From Anaerobiospirillum sp. NML120448 (GTDB lineage Bacteria; Pseudomonadota; Gammaproteobacteria; Enterobacterales; Succinivibrionaceae), in NCBI RefSeq assembly GCF_023050945.1, contig NZ_JALKIM010000014.1, positions 1-64,000 on the forward strand: a stretch of 64,000 nt of DNA, given 5' to 3'. The translations under genes and the position numbers were made by a program. The notes beneath the pieces are model-generated. The model was not told the DNA's origin. It worked only from the letters and a program-made list of their open reading frames with translations, and made no database searches. Positions within the stretch are counted from its first letter, which is position 1. Each line of letters starts with the position of its first letter. Shown here in pieces: positions 44,552 to 54,375 of this stretch.

Positions 44552-45916
44552 GTGGCAAATAATTTGAGACTTACTATGGCCTTACGCTTTGTTAGGTCAC
44601 GTCGTAAAGGTGGTCTCACCCGCTTTATTTCTTTTGCCTCTACTTGCGGTATCGCTATAGGTGTATTTGCTGCAATAGTAGGTTTATCTGTTATGAATGG
44701 CTTTGAGTACGAACTGCAAAATCGTGTACTCTCGCTTATTCCATCAGCTCAACTTAACAGCTCTAAACCTTATTTTACTAATGGTAAAGACATTGAAAGT
44801 ATCTTGCTTAAGGATAAAAATATTGTAGCTACGGCTCAGGTCGTAGAGCAAAAATCTATTATTAGCGCTAATAAGGCCTTTGCGCCTTTGGTAATTGCTG
44901 GTATTAATCCTGCCAAAGAGACTAAGGTGATTGATATTGAGCGTTTTACCAATGTGGACTTAGATTGCTTAAGCCATAAGCTTTATCCTGAGTTTAAAGA
45001 TAAGTGCCAGATTAATGTTAAGAATGCCCAATGGTATTCTCAAGAGCTGGAAAAATTTAATAATGATGATCGCTATGCTAATACCCCACGCATCATTATT
45101 GGCTCTGGTATTGCCAAAAAGCTTAAGGTAACGGTAGGGCAAGAGGTTACTATAGTAACTTTGGATCACAATAAAGAAAATGCCAATAGCAGTGTGATTT
45201 CTCAGTCTTTAAAGAATCCTGAAAAGCATAAAGCCTTGGTAATAGGTATCATTCATATTGGTGGTCAACTTGATGGCTCTATTGCTCTGATGGATTTTAA
45301 GGTCTTAAAAGAAATTGCTAAGCTAGATGGTGCTAATAGTATTCATATTAAAACCAAAAACTACCAAGACACTAATAAAATTGTCTTCCAAGCTACTAAT
45401 GGCAAACTTAAAGAAAGTGCCTATTTGGTTACTTGGATGAACTCCCAAGGCAAGCTCTACCATGATATTCAAATGGTAAGACAAATTATGTATATAGCCA
45501 TGTTCTTAGTGTTGGCTGTTTCTTGCTTTAATATCGTCTCTAACTTGTTATTGATGGTTGGTGAAAAGCGTCGTGAGATTGCTATTTTGCTTACTATGGG
45601 TATGAAGCCACGTGAGGTAGTAAAAACCTTCTCTTTAATGGGCTTAATCTCAGGAGGCTATGGTGCCATTATTGGTATGGTATTAGGCATTGTTTTTAGT
45701 TTAGTACTGACTCCTTTTACCAAATCATTTAAAGATTGGTTTGGTTTTGATTTGCTCAATGAGGAAGTTTATTTTATTAACTTCATTCCTTGCCACTTAT
45801 CAGCAATTGATGTGATTTTTGTCTTAGCTTGTTCTTTATTAATGAGCTTCTTGGCAGCTTTATATCCTGCTATGAGAGCCTCAAAAGTCAAACCAGCTCA
45901 AGAGTTAAATCTTTAG
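44552..45916 (+). CDS. lolE: Lipoprotein-releasing ABC permease LolE
   Basis: The second permease of LolCDE, 454 residues. It opens with LRLTMALRFVRSRRKGG, then a first span CGIAIGVFAAIVGLSVMNGF, a periplasmic domain, and three C-terminal spans with EKRREIAILLTMGMKPREVVK, the ATPase-coupling region. The start is placed at GTG 44552 because CGGAGG (44541-44546) is at a normal distance; GTG 44546 overlaps that site. It closes the lolC-lolD-lolE group and is followed by a strong terminator. Its strong NGFEYELQNR segment favours LolE over LolC. Confidence 0.9.
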   Translation: MANNLRLTMALRFVRSRRKGGLTRFISFASTCGIAIGVFAAIVGLSVMNGFEYELQNRVLSLIPSAQLNSSKPYFTNGKDIESILLKDKNIVATAQVVEQKSIISANKAFAPLVIAGINPAKETKVIDIERFTNVDLDCLSHKLYPEFKDKCQINVKNAQWYSQELEKFNNDDRYANTPRIIIGSGIAKKLKVTVGQEVTIVTLDHNKENANSSVISQSLKNPEKHKALVIGIIHIGGQLDGSIALMDFKVLKEIAKLDGANSIHIKTKNYQDTNKIVFQATNGKLKESAYLVTWMNSQGKLYHDIQMVRQIMYIAMFLVLAVSCFNIVSNLLLMVGEKRREIAILLTMGMKPREVVKTFSLMGLISGGYGAIIGMVLGIVFSLVLTPFTKSFKDWFGFDLLNEEVYFINFIPCHLSAIDVIFVLACSLLMSFLAALYPAMRASKVKPAQELNL

Positions 45917-45921
45917 TTTTA

Positions 45922-45951
45922 CAAGCCATGGTGATTGCCATGGCTTTTTTG
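45922..45951 (+). terminator. Terminator after lolE
   Basis: Arms AAGCCATG and CATGGCTT, loop with GTGATTGC, T run of six. Confidence 0.88.
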
Positions 45952-46098
45952 TTTGGTTTAAAGGAAAAAGCACAGCGATAGGGCATTATCTTAGCAAGTG
46001 AGAAATTATTGCAATAGATATGAGAGCTAGATCGGATTAGAAAATGAAAATTTTGCGTTTTGTTCATGGTAGGAACAAAATGCTAAATTAATGAGTTA

Positions 46099-46142
46099 GT
46101 TAGGTGCCTAACAGGTACTATGATCACTGACAATTAGTCAGT
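46099..46142 (+). promoter_or_regulatory. Two small hairpins before the yajL-like gene
   Basis: GTTAG-GTGC-CTAAC and ACTGAC-AATTA-GTCAGT (46126-46142) end just before the AGAGG ribosome binding site. The second is followed by TTTTAT and could act as a weak attenuator. Confidence 0.3.
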
Positions 46143-46156
46143 TTTATAAGAGGTTT

Positions 46157-46720
46157 ATGAATATGGTTAGCGCATTGATTGCTTTTGCTAATGGCTCTGA
46201 GGACATGGAGGCTACTAGCGTAGCTTCAATTTTAGATCGTGGTGGCGTATCTGTTACCCGTGCTGCTATTACTAAAGATGGCTCTAAAGAGGTAACTTTA
46301 TCTCATGGTATGAAAGTAGTGTGCGATAAGCACATTAGTGAGTGCAATGATGTTTACGACATGATCATTATTCCTGGTGGTCTTGAGGGTTCAAAAAACT
46401 GTGCTCAATGCACAACCTTAGTTACCATGCTAAAAGAGCAGAAGGCTGGCGGACGTTATATCGGCGCTATTTGTGCTGCCCCTGGTTTTGTGCTTGCTAA
46501 GCACGATCTAATTGGTGAGGCCAAAGCTACTGGCTACCCAGGCTGCAGTGATGATATTAAGCACTATACCAATACTAATACTTACATTGATCGTGATTAT
46601 AAGTTAGTAACTGGTAAGGGCCCTGCCTTATCCATTGAGTTTGGTCTTGCTTGTTTAGAGGTGTTAGTACCTTTTGATAAGGTAGAGCAAGTGAAGACTG
46701 GCATGCTCTTTAATGATTAA
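46157..46720 (+). CDS. DJ-1/PfpI family protein, YajL type
   Basis: A small cytoplasmic protein, 187 residues, of the DJ-1 superfamily; E. coli YajL is a protective chaperone/deglycase-like protein. Key residues are visible: the conserved Glu in GSEDMEATS, the oxidizable nucleophile Cys in AICAAPGFVLA (about residue 112) and the His/Gly region VTGKGPALSIEFGLACLEVL. The start follows AAGAGG; ATG 46163 is a second choice. Possible roles in carbonyl or oxidative-damage protection fit the family, but the exact activity is debated. A terminator follows. Confidence 0.9.
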   Translation: MNMVSALIAFANGSEDMEATSVASILDRGGVSVTRAAITKDGSKEVTLSHGMKVVCDKHISECNDVYDMIIIPGGLEGSKNCAQCTTLVTMLKEQKAGGRYIGAICAAPGFVLAKHDLIGEAKATGYPGCSDDIKHYTNTNTYIDRDYKLVTGKGPALSIEFGLACLEVLVPFDKVEQVKTGMLFND

Positions 46721-46754
46721 GCTTAATTTAGTACTTAAACAGTGCAAATAAGGG

Positions 46755-46797
46755 AAAAAGCTCCAAGCTATAATTTATTTAGCTGGAGCTTTTTTCT
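46755..46797 (+). terminator. Terminator after the yajL-like gene
   Basis: Arms AAAAGCTCCA and TGGAGCTTTT with an additional AGCT...AGCT extension, T run. Confidence 0.85.
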
Positions 46798-46833
46798 TTT
46801 TTAAGCTCTCTTATTTGGCCAAAAGCCATTTTT

Positions 46834-46862
46834 TTGCGATTTAAATGCAAGCGTGCGATAAT
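46834..46862 (+). promoter_or_regulatory. Candidate pheS promoter
   Basis: -35 TTGCGA (46834-46839), 17-nt spacer, -10 GATAAT (46857-46862). It would start a leader of about 260 nt before pheS. Confidence 0.45.
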
Positions 46863-46956
46863 TATTAGCTTGTAAAATTTTTTTGTTTACAGTGAAGCTT
46901 ATTTGATAGTGCTAAGCATTATTAAAGCTTTCTTTGTTAAATTAGTTCTTAGAAGG

Positions 46957-47095
46957 CCAATAATGAATCATTATTGGTACTGACATAGGAAAGATCACCT
47001 CTTGTGGTGTTCTCCCCTATGTCAGTAGCTAAGAGCTTACATGACCTTTAAGGTCAATATGTGTTTTTAGTTTAAGTATGTTTTGATACTTAAGC
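46957..47095 (+). promoter_or_regulatory. Structured pheS leader
   Basis: Four consecutive stems: CCAATAATGA/TCATTATTGG (46957-46977), ACTGACATAGG/CCTATGTCAGT (46979-47026, with inner ATCAC/GTGGT), TGACCTT-T-AAGGTCA (about 47042-47056) and TTAAGTAT/ATACTTAA (about 47072-47094). No classic terminator with a T run follows directly. A run of eight T lies just before the pheS ATG but has no good stem. Confidence 0.45.
46963..46983 (+). CDS. Possible leader peptide MNHYWY upstream of pheS
   Basis: ATG 46963 with AGAAGG (46951-46956) 6 nt upstream opens a 6-codon frame MNHYWY that stops at TGA 46981-46983. It overlaps the first stem and its last codon enters the second stem, as attenuator leader peptides do. 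In E. coli the pheM peptide regulates pheST and is rich in Phe. Here the aromatic codons are Tyr, Trp, Tyr, with no Phe. Either sensing differs or this is chance. Confidence 0.35.
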   Translation: MNHYWY

Positions 47096-47107
47096 TGGTT
47101 GATTTAG

Positions 47108-48112
<1,005 letters not shown>

Positions 48113-48136
48113 AGTTAGTAATTTGCATACCAAAGC

Positions 48137-48247
48137 GCTCTAATCTTTGTTATTAGAGCACAGATTAACCACAAGTGATTAAACCTTAAGTACAGCACTT
48201 AAGTTAGGTGAGTTAGTTAGAGACTAATTTAAGGTTAATTTGTGGTT
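48137..48247 (+). promoter_or_regulatory. Structured pheS-pheT spacer
   Basis: A hairpin GCTCTAAT/ATTAGAGC (48137-48159) is followed by nested complementary arms: AACCACAA (48167-48174) with TTGTGGTT (48240-48247), and AACCTTAA (48182-48189) with TTAAGGTT (48229-48236). An alternative hairpin CTTAAGT-ACAGC-ACTTAAG overlaps the second arm, so two conformations are mutually exclusive. It may adjust pheT expression. Confidence 0.45.
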
Positions 48248-48270
48248 TAAGTTGCTCAAGAGAAAAAAAT

Positions 48271-50649
48271 ATGAAGTTTAATAAAAGCTGGGTTGATGAG
48301 TGGGTTGTTAACTCCTTAAGCGCTCAGGAAATTTCCGATACCATTACCATGGCTGGTTTAGAAGTTGATACTTGTGAAAGTGTCTGCGCTCAGTTTGATG
48401 GTGTAGTAGTAGCCAAGGTAGTAGAGTGTGTTGATCACCCAGATTCTGACCACCTCCATGTAACCAAGATTGATGCTGGTACTGGTGAGCTTATTCAGAT
48501 CGTATGTGGTGCTGCTAACTGCCGTACTGGCCTTAAGGTAGCTTGCTCTATGGTAGGTGCTCACTTACCTGGCATTACCATTAAAGATGCTAAGTTACGT
48601 GGTGTTGAGTCTCACGGTATGTTGTGCTCTTACAAAGAGTTAGGCATGGCCGAAGAGTCTGATGGCATTATTGAGTTGCCAGAAGATGCACCTATTGGTA
48701 TGGATCTTCACGATTACTTACAGTTAAACGATCATACTATTGATGTAGATTTAACTACCAACCGTCCAGACTGCTTATCCATTCGTGGTATTGCTCGTGA
48801 AGTAGCAGTATTAACTAAGGGTGAACTCAAGGAAGTTGAGTGCAAGGCAGTACCAAGCACTATTGAAGATACCTTCCCTGTTAAGGTAGAGGATACTGAG
48901 GCCTGTCCACGTTATTTAGGTCGTGTGATTCGTGGCGTTAACCAACAGGCTCACAGCCCTGTATGGATGGTAGAGAAGCTCCGCCGTTGTGGTATTCGCT
49001 CTGTATCTCCAATTGTGGACGTTACTAACTATGTAATGATTGAGTTAGGTCAGCCACTACACTCTTTTGATCTTAACCGTCTTCACGATGGCATCGTAGT
49101 ACGCTTTGCTAAAGAGGGTGAGAAGTTAGTATTACTCTCAGGTGAGCAAGTAGATTTAACTGCAAATACTTTAGTTATTGCCGATAGCACTGGCCCATTA
49201 GGCTTAGCTGGTATCTTTGGTGGTGAAAGCTCTGGTATTAATAGCGAGACTAAGGATGTCTTCTTAGAGGCTGCTTTCTTCTCTCCTTTAGCTATTAAGG
49301 GCCGTGCACGTCATTATGGTCTTAAGACTGACGCTAGCCACCGTTTTGAGCGTGGTGTTGATCCTAAGTTACAAATGCGTGCTATGGAGCGAGCCACACA
49401 GTTATTAATCGAAATTGCTGGTGGTCAGGCTGGCCCTGTAGTTGAGTGTGTTGATGAGTCTAAGTTAAAGAATGATCATCAAATTACTTTACGTCTTGAG
49501 CGCTTAAACAAGATCTTAGGCTGTGAAATTCCAGCTGATGAAGTAGAGCGTATTTTAACTACCTTAGGCTTAAACCCTGTTGCTATTGAGGGTGGCTTTA
49601 GCACTACCGCTCCATCATTCCGTTTCGATATCGAAATTGAAGAGGACTTAATTGAGGAAGTTGCCCGTATTTACGGTTACAACAACATTCCAAATACCAT
49701 TCCTGTAGCTACTATGATTATGTCTGCTGAGAAGGAAGAGGTATTAAACGAGCGTGCTTTAAGACACAGCTTAGTACAATCTGGTTATCAAGAGGCCATT
49801 ACTTACTCCTTTACTGATCCAAAGACTTTAAAGGTATTTAATGATCTCGAGCCATTAGTACTTTCCACTCCTATTTCTGTTGAAATGTCAGCTATGAGAA
49901 CTACCTTATTAGCTGGTTTATCTTTAGTGGCTAAGTACAATGTAAACCGTCAGCAAAAGCGTGTACGTTTATTTGAGCTAGGCTTAAGCTATGTACAAGA
50001 TAGCGCTGCTGAAAATGGCGTACGCCAAGAGCCTATGATTGCAGGTATTGCTATTGGTGATCCTGAGGTTGAGAACTGGACTCAAAAGTCACGCCATATT
50101 GATTTCTTTGATATCAAGGGTGATGTTGAGGCTTTATTAGCTTTAACCGCTCGTGCTCAGGATTATGAGTGGAAGGTAACTCAATGCCCATTCTTACATC
50201 CAGGTCAAGGTGCTGACTTATACTTAGATGGCCGCAAGGTTGGTGTAGTAGGTATGTTACACCCTCAAGCTCAAAAGGACTTAGGCTTTAAGACTCCTGT
50301 TGCTGTCTTTGAAATTGAGCGCAGTGCTTTAGATAAGAGAGTAATTCCTTTAGCTAAAGAAATTTCTAAGTTCCCATCTGTACGTCGTGACTTTGCTTTC
50401 GTATTAGATAAGCAAGTTCATGCTAGCGACTTAACTGCTGACATCCGTGCTGTAGGTGGTAATTTAGTAACTGATGTTACTATTTTCGACGTTTTTGAGT
50501 CTGAGTCTTTAGGTGACAAGCGCTCTTTAGCCTTAGGTGTAACCTTACACGACAACGACCATACCTTAGAGGATGCTGAGGTAGAGGGCGTAGTAGCTAA
50601 GATTTTAGAGTCTGTAAAGACCAAGTTTGGTGCTACTTTACGCGAATAA
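48271..50649 (+). CDS. pheT: Phenylalanyl-tRNA synthetase beta chain
   Basis: The large structural and editing subunit, 792 residues (E. coli 795). Domains in order: an N-terminal OB-fold tRNA-binding-like domain (about 40-150; VVAKVVECVDHPDSDHLHV), B3/B4 editing domain (about 215-390; SIRGIAREVAVLT precedes it and GLKTDASHRFERGVDP ends it), B5 domain (about 400-475), inactive class II-like core (about 480-680) and a C-terminal anticodon-binding FDX-ACB domain (FPSVRRDFAFVLD...). It follows pheS across a structured spacer. The start is ATG 48271. Confidence 0.97.
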   Translation: MKFNKSWVDEWVVNSLSAQEISDTITMAGLEVDTCESVCAQFDGVVVAKVVECVDHPDSDHLHVTKIDAGTGELIQIVCGAANCRTGLKVACSMVGAHLPGITIKDAKLRGVESHGMLCSYKELGMAEESDGIIELPEDAPIGMDLHDYLQLNDHTIDVDLTTNRPDCLSIRGIAREVAVLTKGELKEVECKAVPSTIEDTFPVKVEDTEACPRYLGRVIRGVNQQAHSPVWMVEKLRRCGIRSVSPIVDVTNYVMIELGQPLHSFDLNRLHDGIVVRFAKEGEKLVLLSGEQVDLTANTLVIADSTGPLGLAGIFGGESSGINSETKDVFLEAAFFSPLAIKGRARHYGLKTDASHRFERGVDPKLQMRAMERATQLLIEIAGGQAGPVVECVDESKLKNDHQITLRLERLNKILGCEIPADEVERILTTLGLNPVAIEGGFSTTAPSFRFDIEIEEDLIEEVARIYGYNNIPNTIPVATMIMSAEKEEVLNERALRHSLVQSGYQEAITYSFTDPKTLKVFNDLEPLVLSTPISVEMSAMRTTLLAGLSLVAKYNVNRQQKRVRLFELGLSYVQDSAAENGVRQEPMIAGIAIGDPEVENWTQKSRHIDFFDIKGDVEALLALTARAQDYEWKVTQCPFLHPGQGADLYLDGRKVGVVGMLHPQAQKDLGFKTPVAVFEIERSALDKRVIPLAKEISKFPSVRRDFAFVLDKQVHASDLTADIRAVGGNLVTDVTIFDVFESESLGDKRSLALGVTLHDNDHTLEDAEVEGVVAKILESVKTKFGATLRE

Positions 50650-50726
50650 TCACATTTGTCAAAAAAATCTCTCTTTGTTTTTAGTTCTATAAGTTAAGCT
50701 TATTGAGTTGAAAGCAAAACGATATA

Positions 50727-50746
50727 GAGGCCGCTTATGCGGCCTC
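50727..50746 (+). terminator. GC-rich hairpin after pheT
   Basis: Perfect arms GAGGCCGC and GCGGCCTC, loop TTAT, followed by CTTC rather than a T run. It is likely a terminator or an mRNA-stabilising stem. Confidence 0.5.
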
Positions 50747-50811
50747 CTTCATAAAATTGAATTTAATGTGCTTAATTTTGTCATTCGATTAAGATTATTT
50801 ATCTAAATAAG

Positions 50812-50848
50812 AGTTGCAAGCTTAAACTTAAAGTTTAAGCTTGCAGCT
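50812..50848. terminator. Long perfect hairpin before xseB
   Basis: Arms AGTTGCAAGCTTAAACTT and AAGTTTAAGCTTGCAGCT (one G-T pair), followed by TTTTATAT. Symmetric and strong, it separates pheT from the xseB-ispA-dxs group. Confidence 0.65.
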
Positions 50849-50889
50849 TTTATATATAAAAAGACGTATTAGGAACAGAGGTGTACCGT

Positions 50890-51150
50890 ATGTCAAATGA
50901 AAATGGTTTAAAAAGCTTAGATCAAAATATTGCTAAGTTAGAGCAATTAGTTCAATCACTTGAGGATCAAAACATCTCAATTGATGAGGCTATTAGTCGC
51001 TATTCTGAGGGCATGAGCTTAGCTGTTGAGTGCCGTAAAAGTATGAATGAAATGACTCGCAAGGTTAATATGGTTCGCCAGCAGGCTAAGCAAGCCATGG
51101 ATGAGCTTAACAATAGTGATGTGGCTTTAGGCGGTAATAACCGTTACTAA
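50890..51150 (+). CDS. xseB: Exodeoxyribonuclease VII small subunit
   Basis: The small subunit of exonuclease VII, which degrades single-stranded DNA to oligonucleotides; several copies bind one XseA. The 86-residue product is all-helical with the family pattern ALEQLVQSLEDQ-like (here KLEQLVQSLEDQNISIDEAI) and YSEGMSLAVECRK. ATG 50890 is preferred to GTG 50881 because AGAGGTG is about 6 nt upstream. It is first in the xseB-ispA-dxs order, which is standard for gammaproteobacteria; ispA begins 28 nt later. Confidence 0.95.
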   Translation: MSNENGLKSLDQNIAKLEQLVQSLEDQNISIDEAISRYSEGMSLAVECRKSMNEMTRKVNMVRQQAKQAMDELNNSDVALGGNNRY

Positions 51151-51178
51151 CATTAGATAGATAAGAGAAGATTGCCAA

Positions 51179-52132
51179 ATGGAATTAAGCGAGTACTTCA
51201 AACTGGTTCAAGAGCGAGTAAATAACTGCTTAAAAGAAAAGCTCAAGAGCTTACCAAGTGAGCCAAGTGAGCTTAAAGAGGCTATGGAATATGCCTTGTT
51301 GTTAGGAGGCAAAAGAGCTCGTCCGCTATTAGTCTATGCTACAGGTAGCGCTTTTGGAGGATCAAAGCGTAATCTAGATTATGTAGCAGCAGCTATTGAG
51401 TGTATTCACGCTTATTCCTTAATCCACGATGACATGCCAGAAATGGATAATGATATGTTACGTCGTGGTCATCCTACTGTGCATGCTAAATATGGTAGTG
51501 CTACTGCTTTATTAGCAGGAGATACTTTGCAAGCTTTAGCTTTTGACTTATTGACTGATGCTAACTGCCATCTGTCTTTAGATGTTAAGGGCAGAATGTG
51601 CGCTTGTTTAGCCAAGGCCTCAGGTTTTGAGGGTATGTGTGGTGGTCAAGCTTTAGATTTAAAGGCTGAGCATCAGCACCTACCACAAGAACAGCTCGAA
51701 AAGCTCCATTCTTTAAAGACAGGAGCTTTAATTACTTGTGCTGTCCAATTAGGTTTTATGGCCTCCCGTTACCAAGAGGCTTATGAAAACCAGCAAACCG
51801 ATGCCATCGCTAATGCTATGGGCCTAGTTGAGAACCCTCATATGTCACGTGACTTTAAGTGCTTAAGTGACTATGGCAAAAAGGTTGGTCTAGCTTTCCA
51901 AGTATGGGATGATGTTTTGGATGTAGCAGGTGATAGTGCAGTATTAGGTAAGACAGTAGGTTCTGATGAGTCTTTACAAAAGAGCACTTATGTCTCTTTA
52001 TTAGGTTTAGAAGAAGCTAAAAGTTATGCTCAAAAACTAGCGCTAGAAGCTCAAGAATGTTTAAAGCCAATTAGTGCAGATACTTCTATTCTTAAGCAGT
52101 TTGCTCAGTTTACTGTAAGTCGTGATCACTAA
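51179..52132 (+). CDS. ispA: Geranyl/farnesyl diphosphate synthase
   Basis: It condenses IPP with DMAPP or GPP to give farnesyl diphosphate for quinones and undecaprenyl carriers. The 317 residues include the first Asp-rich motif LIHDDMPEMDND, the GGKRARP substrate site, GGQALDL, and the second Asp motif FQVWDDVLDVAGD. A short insert (about residues 200-225, EAYENQQTDAIANAMGLVEN) separates helices that are usually closer. It is between xseB and dxs, the canonical neighbourhood. The start ATG 51179 follows AAGAGAAG. Confidence 0.95.
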   Translation: MELSEYFKLVQERVNNCLKEKLKSLPSEPSELKEAMEYALLLGGKRARPLLVYATGSAFGGSKRNLDYVAAAIECIHAYSLIHDDMPEMDNDMLRRGHPTVHAKYGSATALLAGDTLQALAFDLLTDANCHLSLDVKGRMCACLAKASGFEGMCGGQALDLKAEHQHLPQEQLEKLHSLKTGALITCAVQLGFMASRYQEAYENQQTDAIANAMGLVENPHMSRDFKCLSDYGKKVGLAFQVWDDVLDVAGDSAVLGKTVGSDESLQKSTYVSLLGLEEAKSYAQKLALEAQECLKPISADTSILKQFAQFTVSRDH

Positions 52133-52303
52133 TAATAAAGCGCCAACTTTCTATGTGGAGCGGGCGCTGATAGACGAGTGATTGTTTCAAGCCTTAGTTA
52201 AGATCAGTAGTTGTTTGATGATTAGGGCCTGGTAGGTTATTTTGCTATGAGGGGATTACTATAAAGTCAGTATTTTAGTGCTATCTTTATAGTTCTTAAT
52301 GTT

Positions 52304-54343
52304 GTGGAAGATACTAATACTTATAAGCTTTTAGATCACATTAACGATGCTAGCGATGTTCGTGCCTTAGCTCGCACTCAATTGCCTCAACTATGTGATG
52401 AGGTAAGAACTTGCATTATTGATACTATTAGTAAAACAGCAGGCCACTTAGCATCTGGTTTAGGTGTGGTTGAGCTTACTGTTGCTTTGCATTATGTATA
52501 TGATACTCCTCATGATATTTTAGTATGGGATGTAGGCCATCAGGCCTATCCTCATAAGATTCTTACAGGCCACAGAAAAGAGCTTGCTACTATTCGTCAA
52601 TACAATGGTTTGCATGCTTTTATTTGGCGTAATGAGACCCCTTATGACCTGATAACTACAGGACATGCCTCAACTTCTATTGGTTCAGCGTTGGGTTTGG
52701 CAGTAGCTGAGCGAAACAAGCCTAAAGAGCAACGCCGTAAGGTAGTAGCCATTATTGGTGATGGTGCCTTATCAGGCGGTTGTGCTTTTGAGGCCTTAAA
52801 TCATGCAGGATCGTTTAAAGACATCGATCTTACTGTCATTCTCAATGACAATGAAATGAGCATTTCAGAGAATGTTGGCAGTATTGCTCAAGGCCTATCT
52901 CACGTTATTTCTAGCCCTCACTATGTCAAGTTAGTGGAGGGTGGTAAAAGAATTTTACATTCTCTGCCAGCAGTAAAAGACTTTGCTTTGCGTGCTCAAG
53001 AACATGTAAAGGGCATGATTATGCCTGGCACTATGTTTGAAGAATTTGGCTTTAACTACATTGGCCCTGTGGACGGTCATGATGTTAATCGCTTAGAGAG
53101 CATTTTAGAAAATGTAAAAGAAATGTCAGGTTTGACTTTCTTACATGTTGTTACCAAAAAAGGTAAAGGCTATGAGCCTGCTGAGCGCGATCCTATTTGC
53201 TATCATGGTGTACCCGCCTTTAATCCACAAGAGGGTATTTGCTCTAACGGTTCTAGCGAAGATAAATCATACTCAGCCGCCTTTGGTCGTTGGATGTGTG
53301 ATAAGGCGGTAGCCGATCGCAAGTTAATGGCCGTAACTCCTGCCATGAGAATTGGCTCAGGTTTAGTAAAATTTGCCGAACGTTATCCTCATCAATTCTT
53401 TGATGTGGCTATTGCTGAGCAACATGCTATGGTCTTTGCCTCAGGACTTGCTGCAGGTGGTATGCGCCCTGTGGTGAATATTTACTCCACCTTTATGCAA
53501 AGAGCTTATGATGGACTGATCCATGATATGGCTATTCAAGATCTGCCAATCATTTTATGTTTAGATCGTGGTGGTATTGTAGGTTCAGATGGACCTACCC
53601 ATAATGGCGCTTTTGATATTGCCTATAGTAGAACTGTGCCTAATTTATTAATTATGGCTCCAAGTTCACGTCATGATCTTTACTATATGCTCAACACTGC
53701 CTATGCTTATGGTAAACCAAGTGTCATTCGCTACCCAAGAGCTACTGGTGAGTCACTAATGGTAGGCACTGGTGAAAATGCAAAAGAGGAGCGCTTAAGC
53801 TTAGATAAGTGCTTTAAGATTGGCCAGGCTAAGGCTCTTAACTTAAGTACTTTTGAGCAAGAGCAAGTAAAGGCCTCACTACAAGATAATAACGCTCAAA
53901 ATTATGAGCTTTATGAGCTTGAAAATAGTTTATTAGAGGATAAAGCTAATATAGCTCCTAGTGCTTTAGGTAAAAAGCATAAGGTGGCCTTATTAGTTTA
54001 TGGTCCTGTAGCTTTATCCTTAGAGCAATTTGCTCAAGAGCAAGATTTAACCTTATTTGATATGCGCTTTATCAAGCCTGTTGATGAGCAGCTAATTAGT
54101 TATTTGGCCTATAATTATGATTTATTAGTTACCTTTGAAGAGGGTGCTAAACTTGGCGGTGTAGGCGAACATATTGGCTCCTTAGTGGCAGCATTAAAGG
54201 GCGCATCTAAAGCTAAAGTGTTTAATATTGGCTTACCTGATAGATTTATTATGGAAGGTGACCGCAATCAATTGCTAAAATCTTTAGGCATTGATAGCGA
54301 TAGCCTAATAAGCACTATTAGCCAGGAAATAGATTCATTATAA
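52304..54343 (+). CDS. dxs: 1-deoxy-D-xylulose-5-phosphate synthase
   Basis: A TPP-dependent enzyme condensing pyruvate and glyceraldehyde-3-phosphate, the first step of the MEP pathway. The 679 residues carry VWDVGHQAYPHKILTG, the TPP motif IIGDGALSGG with downstream ILNDNEMSISEN, then the pyrimidine-binding domain with VAIAEQHAMVFASGLA. It is longer than E. coli (620) because of an insert of about 45 residues (about 510-555; LSTFEQEQVKAS... to ...PSALGKK) before the C-terminal domain. The only possible start in frame is GTG 52304, with no clear ribosome binding site. It is 171 nt after ispA. Confidence 0.95.
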   Translation: MEDTNTYKLLDHINDASDVRALARTQLPQLCDEVRTCIIDTISKTAGHLASGLGVVELTVALHYVYDTPHDILVWDVGHQAYPHKILTGHRKELATIRQYNGLHAFIWRNETPYDLITTGHASTSIGSALGLAVAERNKPKEQRRKVVAIIGDGALSGGCAFEALNHAGSFKDIDLTVILNDNEMSISENVGSIAQGLSHVISSPHYVKLVEGGKRILHSLPAVKDFALRAQEHVKGMIMPGTMFEEFGFNYIGPVDGHDVNRLESILENVKEMSGLTFLHVVTKKGKGYEPAERDPICYHGVPAFNPQEGICSNGSSEDKSYSAAFGRWMCDKAVADRKLMAVTPAMRIGSGLVKFAERYPHQFFDVAIAEQHAMVFASGLAAGGMRPVVNIYSTFMQRAYDGLIHDMAIQDLPIILCLDRGGIVGSDGPTHNGAFDIAYSRTVPNLLIMAPSSRHDLYYMLNTAYAYGKPSVIRYPRATGESLMVGTGENAKEERLSLDKCFKIGQAKALNLSTFEQEQVKASLQDNNAQNYELYELENSLLEDKANIAPSALGKKHKVALLVYGPVALSLEQFAQEQDLTLFDMRFIKPVDEQLISYLAYNYDLLVTFEEGAKLGGVGEHIGSLVAALKGASKAKVFNIGLPDRFIMEGDRNQLLKSLGIDSDSLISTISQEIDSL

Positions 54344-54375
54344 TTTTCATTTTTTCTGATATATGGGAGTGTAAT

